Part shown: one piece after another, positions 12,074 through 22,374 of the stretch
Layout: the number at the start of each line of letters is the position of its first letter
Position numbering within the stretch: position 1 is the stretch's first letter
Origin: Paramacrobiotus richtersi
Lineage: Eukaryota; Tardigrada; Eutardigrada; Parachela; Macrobiotidae
Length of the DNA stretch: 31,494 bases
Direction of reading: 5' to 3'
Assembly: GCA_034698045.1 (NCBI GenBank)
Contig: JAQGAU010000306.1
Span: 1 to 31,494 of the forward strand
The notes under the pieces: model-generated
Databases searched by the model: none
Told to the model about the DNA's origin: nothing
The model's input: only the letters and a program-made list of their open reading frames with translations
Made by a program: the position numbers and the translations under genes

Positions 12074-14170
12074 GTCAAGTGATCAGCGCACGGCATGGCC
12101 GGCTTTAGGTACTGTATCAATCGTTATCAGCGTATGATCACTGTCTTGTATGCGTTAGTCGTCTGTAAATAATAACTATCGCTTTGTCACTGTCCCGTTC
12201 AGATAAAAGGACCAGTACACCTTCTCAATAGGACTCTTTCAGGCGGCATGATACTGCAGTTTCTTCTCATATTGAAAGATAACACACACTATTCCAGACA
12301 CCAAGATAATCCATTGTCTCGGGTATTACCGCATCGCGAAAGAAACAGGGTCCAATAAAGTGGGATCAAAAGTCCAAATTAACTGAATAAACTAAACATT
12401 GTTGTACTTTGTACTGTGTCGCAGTGCTTTATCTCAAGCGGAAACGTGCACCACTCCATGTATAACACAGCAATCCAGTTGTATCGAAGAATAGCATTAT
12501 ATGGCCAAAAGTTAAAACTGCAAATTCTGCAGTGTCTGCATTTCGCTGGATGAGTTCGGTTTCTGAAGTTTGCTTATTTTGCGATCAGTGTTTAATATTG
12601 CAAGCATGGCAAGAATATTACGAGCAGCGTACCTTAGGGAGTTTTGTATTTTGGATTGTATTATACGCTGTATGTGCAGCTATGATGTTCAGAGAGATGT
12701 ACGATTCATTAACATTACCAACGTCTAGCAGATGGAGCATACACAAAAACGCTTTTGCCGGTAACAGGTTTCTTTACGGACCACTACTTGTAAATTACCT
12801 TGCTGTAGAAGCATTTCCGGTTGTAAGTGCTATTTAGGCGTGCTAACTACTAAAGCATATGACATTGTACCGCTAGTACCGGTATACACGTAGCCGATAC
12901 TTGGGAATCTAATACCGTGGAAATTGCCAAATGAGTACGTCAGAAAACCGGAAATTTCGTATCCAACACGTTTAATACCCAAGTTTCAAATTAATCGGAT
13001 GCTATCAGTATTTCAGTTCAGTTTGATGAGCACACGAGGTAAGAGCAACTTACATACAAGTCAGCTCCAGAACAATGGTTATGCCTGCATGGCATCGAAT
13101 TAAAACAATGAAACACCAGCAGTGCGCGCAACGTATATTCGTTCTAGCGTAGTAAATGCAATGGTAAAAACGAAAACCCACAGCTGCGTGATGTCGCACT
13201 GTGTACAAGCAGCAGTAAGTACATTCAATTGGCAAGAGCATTATTGCGGTCTTAGCCCGGAGTAAGATTATAAAATTCTTATAATTATCGCTGCTGGTTC
13301 TAACCTTGAACATGCATTTCGGAGGTTCGCATTCACAGTGACAAGTTATTAAAAAAGTAGTACCATAACCCTGCTACGTTGCTGGACGTTTATGGACGTT
13401 GCTATGTTGTAGATGATAATTATTGTTTGTGGCGCTAGATGCTAAATTTAGATAGAGTTATATGCCGGTCCTGGTATCAATCGAAGTTAAAGACCCATAA
13501 TGGACGCACGTCACATATCCAATGGTCTAGCCCAAAGCGACGTAATCGAAAACCATCCATAAGGTTCCATCCAACTGCATGTAAATGCACACGGTGAAAC
13601 CAGCAGTGGACCAGAAATACGTGGAGGACAGGCAAAAGATGCAAGTGGACCTGCATAGCGACTAACATTAACCGACAAAACGTGCACGAGTTAGTTTCTT
13701 TTCTGCGGATTAATGTATTATGTTCAGATTCCTGTTCGACAGTGTTTTTTCTATACAAAAATTTACATTGCATTGTAGCATATGTTACAGACGGTATCAC
13801 TATATATACGTGCTCCATATAATTGCAGCTGTCATGGTACGGCTTCGACCGCAAATGCTTATGTTCAAGATGTTTATAAGAAAATCCTAAAATTACCGAG
13901 TACGTATAAGCTATGAACATACTGAGCCTACTGCAGCCGTACAGCTTTTGTAAATGGACTCTCATAAACAAGCTGGTGAATTTTCTGGCAACATTTGCAA
14001 AAGTACACTAGAATTTTGCTTTCCCACAGATTAAATCTGTGATTTTCTAGCTGATTGGAAGTAAGATGCCTCAGCAGTACTTGCTAATGCACACCGTCTT
14101 CTGCATTCCTGGAGCCGGTATTCTCGTTTATATCCAAACCGTGGTCCATGAACACTGAGTTGGCGAGATT
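12074..14170. other. intergenic, no supported gene
   Basis: This lies upstream of both the UGT (minus) and the ten-exon gene (plus). A 101-codon plus ORF (12532-12837) has one hydrophobic patch, FWIVLYAVCAAMMF. A 164-codon minus ORF (13477-13971) is rich in His, Cys and aromatic residues. Neither has family motifs, repeats or splice partners, and both could be chance. The two flanking genes diverge across this 2.2-kb spacer. Confidence 0.4.
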
Positions 14171-14178
14171 TATAATAA
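14171..14178 (+). promoter_or_regulatory. possible TATA-like element
   Basis: TATAATAA lies 100 nt before the ATG of the ten-exon gene. Position and sequence fit a TATA box with a short 5' leader, but such AT strings are common here, so this is weak. Confidence 0.2.
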
Positions 14179-14278
14179 TGCTTGTTGTTCAGCCGTTTAA
14201 TGAGCAACGTTTGAAATCTTCGTTTTTTTGAGCGGTAGCATCTGCTGCTCCTCTTTGACCGTAGTTAAAGAAGTCACG

Positions 14279-17200
14279 ATGATAGACGTTTCCAGAACAC
14301 TGTTCGTTTCAGCAGTTTGTTGGGTTACGGTGAAATCACAGGTGCGGACAATAAACAGTGTCGAGGATCCCGATAAAATGAGCGCTACTGCCTCTACAAT
14401 CACTGGTTAGTACGACGTACTGCATACTGCTTGTCCTGTATGTATGGCTAAAATAGTAACATTTTTTAGATCTACCGGGCTTTAATGCATCACAATTAAC
14501 CGCCACCTTATGCTCAAATTCAACTGTGCAGGAATATGAATTACATCAACTTAAGCAAAGCAACGGCGCAAATTTCTATCTCACCCGTAAAGATTTACGC
14601 AACCAGCAAGAACAATATGTGGTTTTACATAAGTTTACCGGGTTGCTGACGATACCAGAACACCTTGGGCTGCACGAGGTGATGATATTCCCGAGCAACA
14701 TGTCTGTGGAAGAACTAGAAGCTGCGCTTTACTTTGCTTGGATGCCTAGCATCGGTAAGCAGAGCATTATGTCTTGATATAGTGCACGCTTAGATCTAGC
14801 TATTTCGATGATATCACTACAAATAACCTCCACATTTCTGCTAGAACTACATATGCGTAGTACGGGTCAAAACGCGAGTGCCATACGAATCCTTTCTTTT
14901 GATAATCCTGACCCTGGAATGACCGACACCGGGTAGGTGGTCGTGATTCGTGAATGCCATACGTCTATAGATGTGTCGAAACAGTGGCGAGTCACTGACG
15001 ACGGCATGGTGTTTGGTGTTGTTCTAACTTAACCCTTCATATCGACAGAATATCCCTTCACAAATATACTTACACGATTATTGTATCGGGCACTGTTAAC
15101 GGCCGGGACAATGTTCGCGCAAGACACTCCAGTAGATATCCTGTCCCCACAGTGGCAGAGAAAATTTCATCCCCAGTCAAAGACGACTTTATTCGGGACC
15201 TTAAATCAAAAGGGGTCATGGTTTATCAAGGACTCCTCTTTCCAGAAAGTATTGTGGTTCTGAGAGCTGCTCCGCAGGGTATCGACTTCGATCATGTCAA
15301 GCGGGACTTGATCAGCGATCTGGAAACACTTGGGGATAAACCCTCTCCGTGGTTCCCGGAAGTGGACAAAAGCAGCACGTGTAATATGAGCAAACGCGCT
15401 CTGGATATGCGAGCACAACGCCCGGAAGGGGGACTAATAACATCTGTCCATGGCCGTTATACTCAGTAAATCCGCTGATAGAGTACTTGGTTACTGAAAT
15501 AACTTGTAATTTTTATGCAGATTTCCGGTGGCATTCCTCCGTTACATGATTACGGTCAGGAATAAGCTGTACATCTCGAGAGTTAATCTGCCTTCAGCCA
15601 CAGGACTTCTCACCAATCATGTATCCATTGGAGATGTTTATCCAAAAAATAAAACGCTGATTTTCCCCCGACATCTGTATCGTTTGTACAGCTCTGGGCC
15701 AGTGAACTTCCAGCTGCTACCGCTGGTCGAGAAATCCATCACCCGGGTTCTAAACAACAAATTAAGTAAGTCAGGTATTCCAGATTCCGGGTTCGAATAG
15801 TTAACTTGCAAGTTTTGCGATTACCGACAAGATTTGAATTACACAATAACTGGTTGCAGTGAACTCCAACGTGTCTGTTATTGTTCATATTACGGACCCT
15901 GACCTGAACAACGCCACCACAATTCAGTTCTGGATTGCTCTGGCTATAAATGGCGAAATGTTACGCGACTTGGATCCACGCTTATTCTACGGCAGACAGG
16001 TGTACGATCATTTGGAAGGACTACGGGTTAATCTGGCCATGTCAAACCGATCAATTAGCGACAACCGGGTCATAAGACTCAGCGCACAGCCGTTTGTTGA
16101 GGCACCAGATCCGCAGCGAGAACGATTTTTCGAGGACTGTAAGAACGGGCCGATAAGGTTCGATGAAAACAGATATGGCGACTGTCCCGTAACGGAAGCA
16201 TTCAGTCTGCATCTAATGCAGATCAGCGGTGACTTTCCGGTATAATAAACGTTCAATGTCGAACCTTTCACATTCACAACTGAATTTGCTTGTTAGACAA
16301 CTCAACAAATAATGGATACTGTGAAACAAGCATTTACCGAAGCGAACTCCAATACGTTGAATGATGCAGAATTTGTGGTGTCCTTGAAGAGTCGCGAGGA
16401 CCTTTTTCGAACCATTCATGGGTGATTAGCCCAGAAGATTCTTCAGTGACATCCTTTAAATTACCACTAATTGTAAGTAAAAGCGTTGCGATCGATTTCA
16501 GGCTTCATATTGTGCGGTTCGACTTTACCTTTTCGTATTCGAACCTCACAAATGAAAACTTTTGGAACGTCTGGAGGTTTCCCACGGATGAACTTCTCAA
16601 GAGATTGTCTCTGTTCGATCCACCACTGTAATTAACACTTCTGCTTAGCCGGTGCAGGTAGAAAGATAGCATAACAAGCGTATTGAATTTTACTCTCTCA
16701 GCACGCCAGGATATTTCCTCCGTAAACCAGCAAGCTCCCACTCTGCTGCAAATGATACGAACTCCAGCGTTTTGCCCGGAAAAAGCGAAAGCTCTCACCC
16801 CGATGCTGCTGGCGGTATGATGTTAGCGAGTAACACATTCAAGTTGTTCCTGGTGTATCACGGGGCCATGGACCGCCTCATGTACTTCTATCGATACCCT
16901 GTGAGTGTACTCAAACAGGAGTGTAGTTTCTCATTTCATTTTTGAATGTGAACTTCTGCATATAATGCAATCCGACGTCTTTTTCTCAATCCGACAGGAT
17001 TCTGCTGATGTACTTCGTGCCGTTGGAGATGCATTTACTGAAGCAAATCCCGGGAACAGCCGTCAAGGTCACCTGAACGTTAGCCTTACGGGCCATGATG
17101 ACCGTCTGTGGACCGTAAACGGGTGGGTGTTTCTTTGGCAGCTTTTGTCCTTGCTACATGATAACAGTGCATTGGAGCTTAGTTCTTTCCATACTTCAGC

Positions 17201-17409
17201 CATGCTGTTATCTTGTGTTATCTGTACAAACGACAATTTTTTATCGAAAATGTAGGCAGCAGGTTTCAAAATTCGAATTCACTGTGGCATATCCGGACAA
17301 CGAACCTGATCGCAGTGCGGATACGTGGCAGTATCCTACCAGCAAAATATTACAACAACATCTGCAGCAAACCGCATCCGCCAATTTCGCAACCGATCCA
17401 GTTTACTGA
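14279..17409 (+). CDS. 692-residue secreted, repeat-containing glycoprotein, 10 exons, unknown family
   Basis: Exons: 14279-14405, 14470-14754, 15153-15465, 15521-15765, 15860-16239, 16297-16421, 16502-16627, 16702-16900, 16998-17122, 17256-17409. All joins are GT-AG and phases match (1,1,2,1,0,2,2,0,2). The total is 2079 nt, an exact multiple of three. The N-terminus, MIDVSRTLFVSAVCW, looks like a signal peptide. About ten N-glycosylation sequons (NAS, NST, NMS, NKT, NVS, NAT, NRS, NLT, NDT, NSS) point to an extracellular protein. There is no clear transmembrane helix. Exons 6-7 and 9-10 encode homologous units (AFTEAN, then a hydrophobic alternation, G at the splice, F-x-FT, W..P); exons 4-5 may hold a third, diverged unit. 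A poly(A) signal follows at 17630. The weakest junction is the 398-bp intron 2, which could hide a small exon. I recognise no family. Confidence 0.7.
16297..16627 (+). repeat. internal repeat unit A (exons 6-7 of the 692-residue protein)
   Basis: The unit starts in phase 0 with TTQQIMDTVKQAFTEAN, runs to a Gly split by a phase-2 intron, and continues as LHIVRFDFTFSYSN to the WRFPTDELLKRL motif. Its first exon is 125 nt, the same length and phases as exon 9. This argues for exon-pair duplication inside the gene. Confidence 0.65.
16998..17409 (+). repeat. internal repeat unit B (exons 9-10 of the 692-residue protein)
   Basis: The counterpart of unit A: DVLRAVGDAFTEAN, then VSLTGHDDRLWTVNG, a phase-2 intron at the same Gly, VSKFEFTVAYPDN, and WQYPTSKILQQHL to the stop. 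It is clearly diverged from unit A in sequence, yet intron position and first-exon length (125 nt) are identical. Confidence 0.65.
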
Positions 17410-17629
17410 AAACTGCGGTTCTTTAGTGTGCTCGACTGCACGCGAAAAACTGTACAGCACAATTACCATGTACTGTAATTTCCCACGGTGCGCGTGTTTC
17501 TCAGGAGGCAAGCCTCTTATTCATAAAAGTTACTATCGTTCACAACAAAAAACAGAATCTAAAACTATTTTTCATTTTTGTGTGGCTTTTGTTCGAGCGT
17601 TCGTGTTTCGATGGAAACGGTCCTCGATG

Positions 17630-17635
17630 AATAAA
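17630..17635 (+). promoter_or_regulatory. poly(A) signal AATAAA
   Basis: AATAAA 220 nt after the stop at 17409. It fits the 3' end of the ten-exon gene and speaks against further coding exons downstream. Confidence 0.5.
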
Positions 17636-17649
17636 GCCGCCTTTGTGTT

Positions 17650-18246
17650 GCATTCGGCTGTCTTGGCTTGCTCATTAGGATCGCCGATACTGCTAATGTA
17701 AGCGGTTGTAATACAAGTAAAGGATGTACTACAGAAATCGGATCCATCGAAATTTAATTTTTACACGGCAGCCTTTTGGTACAATGATCATCTGAATGTG
17801 TGTTTAATTACTGTAGCCAATGGGAAGGAAAAGCCATATTTTACTAGTTAGACCAGGCATTTAACAACCGAAGTTCTGGATCTTAATGAGGATTTATTGT
17901 CTTTCCGCAACCGGACAACGTCCGCTCTGGGCGTCAGACATAATTCAGCATTATGTCATTTTATTGCAAACAAAAGGAATAGCAACAATATGCATGAAGC
18001 GTAGATTCCAACAGTTTAAAAGAAAACAGACAAATGGTACACGAAGCCAGACACATGAAGAAGTGGTAATTTGAGGCGAAACGGTTGCAGCTGTTGGGAT
18101 GATTGCAAGCGCTACACATTCGGAGGCAGAACATCAGTCGGAGTTGTCATGCACGCAATCGGCGAAGGGGCAAAACCGAAAACCGCACTGAATTCCCGGC
18201 ATCATGGTCTTGTACAATTGTACAAACATGTACAATAATTAAAACA
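17650..18246. other. intergenic, no supported gene
   Basis: Only short ORFs without motifs. The palindromic string GTACAATTGTAC near 18210 is the only structure noticed before the tandem repeat that follows. Confidence 0.4.
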
Positions 18247-18357
18247 GGACAGCCTCGCACTCCATTTACGGGAGTGTCGCGTCATCGGCAGATATAACGT
18301 GGACAACCTCGCACTCCATTACAGAGTATCGCATCATCGGTACATACTTATAACATC
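18247..18357. repeat. tandem pair of about 54-bp units
   Basis: Two adjacent imperfect copies, 18247-18300 and 18301-18357. Each starts GGACA-CCTCGCACTCCATT, followed by AGT-TCGC-TCATCGG and a TATAAC end. They abut the foldback element at 18361. Confidence 0.75.
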
Positions 18358-18360
18358 GGT

Positions 18361-18472
18361 CGAAGCCGCTCGCTAGCAATTAAGAGAACAATGACATTGT
18401 TTACTCTATATACTCTATACAGATATAGAAACAATGCACTATTGTTCTCTTAATTACTAGCGAGTGGCTTCG
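18361..18472. mobile_element. 112-bp foldback element with possible 7-bp target duplication
   Basis: Inverted arms of about 42 nt start CGAAGCCGCTCGCTAGCAAT and end in its near-complement ATTACTAGCGAGTGGCTTCG, around an AT-rich loop. CATCGGT flanks it directly on both sides (18354-18360 and 18473-18479), which looks like a target-site duplication. ATCGGT motifs are also common in the neighbouring repeat, so the duplication may be coincidental. It has no coding capacity and is probably a MITE. Confidence 0.7.
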
Positions 18473-18479
18473 CATCGGT

Positions 18480-19620
18480 ACATCGGTACAGCAACACAAC
18501 TACCCCGAAGCCGCAGCAAAGAAAAGAGCAGTTGTTAAGAAAGCTGGTACTGAAATGGCATTAGGAAACACTGCATACATGAAACTGTACCACAGGCAGA
18601 AACGATACGTCACAAACATTAGTGAAGGGTGCAAGTGTTTCTTGGTCCAATCGAGCTTTTCCCATTCGATGAGGTGATACATGTTCCGTACCTGATAACG
18701 GGAAGTGAGTGTCTTGTTACAGCGGAGCACCACCACCGGATTGGGTTCAACACCCGGATCACATTAAGAGATGCTGATTCTGCGTTACGGCTGTTATGTA
18801 ATCAACAAGCGTAGAAACCGGGAACAAGACAAGGTTAGCAAGGCAAGGTTGAGTCTGGAACATGTACAAAGTACACAGAGCAAGCTATCCGCAAGATGCA
18901 CGTTTAATTTATGAACAAGCATGATTGCTAAGGCTCTACTTTCAAACCTTACAGATTCATTTCAAATTCTAGATGCATTAACATGGTTGATGAACAGGGT
19001 TGGTCATCATGTTTCCGGATGAATTATTTTGAAATTTGATAGGAAAATGATGTGCAATTTACTGAGAAAAGTTAACACCTGTTAAAAGCGCGAATAATCT
19101 CAATAAGGCTTCTTTAAGGTGCGTTAAACACGAAACCAGCCAGACTGCGGCGACCACGATGAGGCTCAGATGACAAAGTATAATCGGAGGGGCACGTTGC
19201 TGTTTAAAGCTAAGTAATACATTTTCGCTATTCGGTTGTTCTGTTGCGAAACGGAAGTCTTGTACCTCATACGGTGCATAATCTAGCCGTTAGTTCTGCA
19301 CCACTATTATGGGAAGATTACGTGCAGATGAATTTCGCTGAAATCGCTTAATTAACCTCATAAGACTCTTGGCAATCTAATCTGTCCTGCTAATTTGTGC
19401 AAGTGTATGTAGAAACTGATGACACTACGCACCGACTCTCCAGAACATGCCTGGGCTAAAATGTATGCACAAAATCAAATGTCGCCTATATTGATTTTCT
19501 GCGATACGGAAATGCGATTCTAAACAACAAACACATCCGAGCGCGGACAGGCTAACGGAATGCGGTGGTTTTTAGATTTTCGGCATCAATCCGGATTCCA
19601 GAATCACATTAAAATCATCT
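18480..19620. other. intergenic, nothing recognised
   Basis: No ORF with family features and no strong repeat in this spacer before the GPCR's 3' end. The ORFs at 18500-18814 overlap on opposite strands and are short. Confidence 0.4.
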
Positions 19621-20784
19621 CTACGCGGTTTTGTCGATAGACTTAGGCACGATGGCAGTCACTGGGGATTTGCTAAACATTCGTTTGACACACTCCCGGC
19701 AGTCCTTGTTCAAAGCAAAAAACAGGACCTAATACAACAGCGATAAAGATTTACAAAGAAGGTTACTGCAGACTACGTTGTTCCAAAAACTGCTGTAGAG
19801 CAGATACATAATGATCTACCTGCTACGCCTTGTGTGATGATAATAGCCTTTTCAAAACTGACAAGCTTTTGAAAATGTTACACCGTACACTAACCGGTGT
19901 GGATAGATATCCTGAACAAAAAAACTGTCGCATCCATTGCCGTGTCACAGGATCCCCGGAGTATTCCTTCGCGAAGAAGGACTGAAAAACAGGAATGCTA
20001 GAAAAGCACAGTGTGTGTACCAGTGTCATCCCGAACGTCAACTGGGCCAATCGGAGTCTGTGGCGAAAAATTCTCAACTCCTTTGAAAGGTCACATGGTG
20101 TGTTCTCGATTTGCCGGTTCCGTTTAACTGCAACGTTGAGGAACAGCATTATGTAAAACAATCCAGCCAGTGACAGGGGGAGATAGGTGTTAAACACGTT
20201 AGCGACTACAAAACTGATGGCAGGGTGGATAAAATTGCACAATCCAAAGGTGGCTGTGGACCAAATCCACCGTCACCTCCCATGTAAAAGTACAAATGGT
20301 CGAAAAGTCCAATCGCCCGAACAGTAATGATGAGACTTATGTTGACTCTGCGCCGATTCCATCTTCGATAGCTGTGGGGTATGGCTACGGCCACAAACCG
20401 ATTCACTGCCAATAGAAATAATCCCCACAAACCGGCGGTCATTGTGGTCATGTAAACGAACATGTAATGCGTACAAAACGCCGTGGAGAAGTGGTAGTCG
20501 TACTGGGATAGAATAAACTGGACAATGAACAGCGGCCAATGGATCACTGTTAACTGGCATTCCGTCGCAAGTTCGTGGAGAATTAGTAGTTTTGCTCCAT
20601 TAAACTGGGACTTTTGTTGAAGTATTACTACGATTAACAGTGCCTGTAAAATGCATGTAAAGATACACAGGCAGAATGAGATCCCAACGAACGTGATGAA
20701 GCGGAATGGTGTTTCTTGGTGCAAGAAGACCCGTCCGTCTCGCCTGGTTGCTGACAAGTTTGCTGTTGTGTTCATCATATACAC
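19621..20784 (-). CDS. rhodopsin-like GPCR, orphan, one frame break
   Basis: A seven-transmembrane receptor at the plasma membrane; the ligand cannot be told. Starting at the ATG at 20784, TM1 is about residues 29-55, TM2 about 66-90 and TM3 about 104-128, with conserved C104 and an NRFVAVAIP end in place of DRY. TM4 follows, with R where the family's invariant Trp is expected. The reading frame shifts by one near 20245-20275 in extracellular loop 2, between GGFGPQP and TFGLCNF. TM5 and TM6 then continue to the donor ACACCG|GTTAGT at 19895. A 166-bp intron follows, and a last exon 19728-19621 supplies the TM7 half LFFALNKDCRECVKRMF and the tail. The shift could be a real lesion or a base error; the only intron that would fix it is 23 nt, which is implausible. 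The gene is probably functional or recently lost. Confidence 0.7.
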
Positions 20785-21144
20785 AGACCGTTTGATGCAA
20801 GCTGCAACGAACGGATCACGCGTGGATATTTATGAACGGGTATGTTATAATAATTCAAAAGACTGCCACAGGTATGCAATTTGATACGGTAAATGTCATT
20901 CGGTTATACGATCGCATCCTGTTATGCTGTGACGTACTGCAGACTGACCACTTTATCGAGAAACAACTGTGATTGGATTAATCGCAAAATAAGCTGATTG
21001 CAATACCCGCCTTAAGAATTAGCAGTGGTACCTTCAGTTAGAACACCATACATCGCACTGCATTGATTATAATAATGTAACGAAGATACACTGGACTCTG
21101 TACATGATCCCGTCCGTGTTCCGTCCGTCGAAGCTCCATTTTCA

Positions 21145-21840
21145 ACAGGCAGCACCTTCCTGTATAATGAACGTCCGATGTCGAAACATCATATTCGCAA
21201 CTGAACTTGCTTGCTTGAACTCGGCAGACAGATGATACTGTGAAACAAGCATTTTCTGACGCGAACCCCAGTCACGGTGAATGATGCAGAAATTTGGGGT
21301 GTCCTCAAAGAGCCGTAAAGAACTTTTCCGAACCATTCCAGGGTGATTGGCCCAGCAGAATTTCCAATGACAGAAATTAACACTACGAAATGCTTTTGGT
21401 TTTAGGCTTCATATTATTGTACGGTACGGATCCATCCATTTCCTATTCGAACCCTACGAGCGGAAAATTTTGGAACGTGGAGGTTTCCCTCGGACAAACT
21501 AGATCTCTTGAGATCGTCTCTGTTCGGTCCACCTCTGCGATTACACTCCCAGCTGCCGTTCAGCCGGTGCAGGTTGGAAGATGCATAACGAGCATGTTTT
21601 CTCTCCCAGCACACCAGGATCTTGCCTCCGTAAACAAACAAGCCCCGACTCTGATGCACACGATACCAGCTTAAACATTTCGTCCGAAAACGCTTACCCC
21701 TTTGCTGCAGGCTACAGGATGTTAGCAAGTATTACATTAAATCTGTTCCTGTAAATCATGGGGCCATGAAACGTCGTCTGTACTTCTGGCGATCTCCGGT
21801 GAGTGTACTCGAGCATGAGGTTTCCCGTTTGCTATTTTGA
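21145..21840 (+). pseudogene. decayed duplicate of exons 6-8 of the 692-residue gene
   Basis: This aligns along its length with 16220-16940, introns included. It shares the GTATAAT donor region, ACTGTGAAACAAGCATTT, TTTTAGGCTTCATATT, AATTTTGGAACG, GCCGGTGCAGGT, CACACCAGGAT and a GTGAGTGTACTC donor. Several small insertions and deletions disrupt the frames in the equivalents of exons 6, 7 and 8, so no unit-sized ORF survives. No copies of exons 1-5 or 9-10 were found around it. The duplication is about 4.9 kb from its source, with the minus-strand GPCR between. Many mismatches suggest it is old. Confidence 0.75.
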
Positions 21841-22374
21841 ACCAGATATTTGAATTTGTACATGTGACCAGTAACCTACGGTTGTTATGCCGAAAGATAG
21901 CATTCCACTTTGAAAATTTGTACCAGGTACTTGGCAGCTGGCCTCTGTTTTTTGGGTGTGGACAACAGAAGGTATGATAGGCTTACAAATGAATGGAATA
22001 AAGAGTAAGGGAAGTTACTGGCGGAAAAGTAGTTTTTTATGGAGATCATATTTTCGCCCGTTGGATTTTACTCGTGAATACATGCAAAATGAGTTTGGAG
22101 CATTACACACGAATTTCGCAAATACAGTAGGCATGCAAAAGCGTCGCAAAAAATATTATTGACGACGAGAAACAACGGCGCACGTAAAATCGCATTTCAA
22201 TGACATACAGATAATGCACTGCTAATTCTGTGCTGTGATATGAATACAACGCAGTGAATGCACAAACACGTTTGAAAGCTTGTAGTCTAGCCAAAAAACC
22301 AAGTAAAGCTGGCAAGGGCAACAGCGAACAAACCAAACTTCAGCCCCAAAGCCGATCAAAACCCTGATGTTTCG
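21841..22374. other. intergenic, nothing recognised
   Basis: A plus-strand ORF at 21956-22162 (68 codons) has no motif or splice partner. No repeats stood out. Confidence 0.35.

Noticed and set aside
12532-12837. 101-codon plus ORF with a hydrophobic segment as a membrane protein
   Set aside because: Only one short hydrophobic patch and no recognised motif; kept only as a remark in the intergenic entry.
13477-13971. 164-codon minus ORF as a gene
   Set aside because: Composition is odd (many His, Cys, Tyr), no family feature, no supporting splice or poly(A) site noted.
15049-15263. Alternative exon 3 starting at the ATCGACAG acceptor
   Set aside because: Its frame ends at a stop and joins exon 4 in no phase; the acceptor at 15152 keeps the frame through the rest of the gene.
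15780-15800. tRNA T-loop-like GGGTTCGAAT
   Set aside because: No matching acceptor stem, D-arm or anticodon arm around it; it lies in an intron of the ten-exon gene.
17503-17625. An eleventh exon with a short hydrophobic run (LKLFFIFVWLLF) as a membrane anchor
   Set aside because: It would need the non-consensus donor GTTTAC before the natural stop, and the hydrophobic run is too short.
20236-20284. A 23-nt micro-intron repairing the GPCR frame
   Set aside because: GT and AG ends exist but the length is far below any usual spliceosomal intron.
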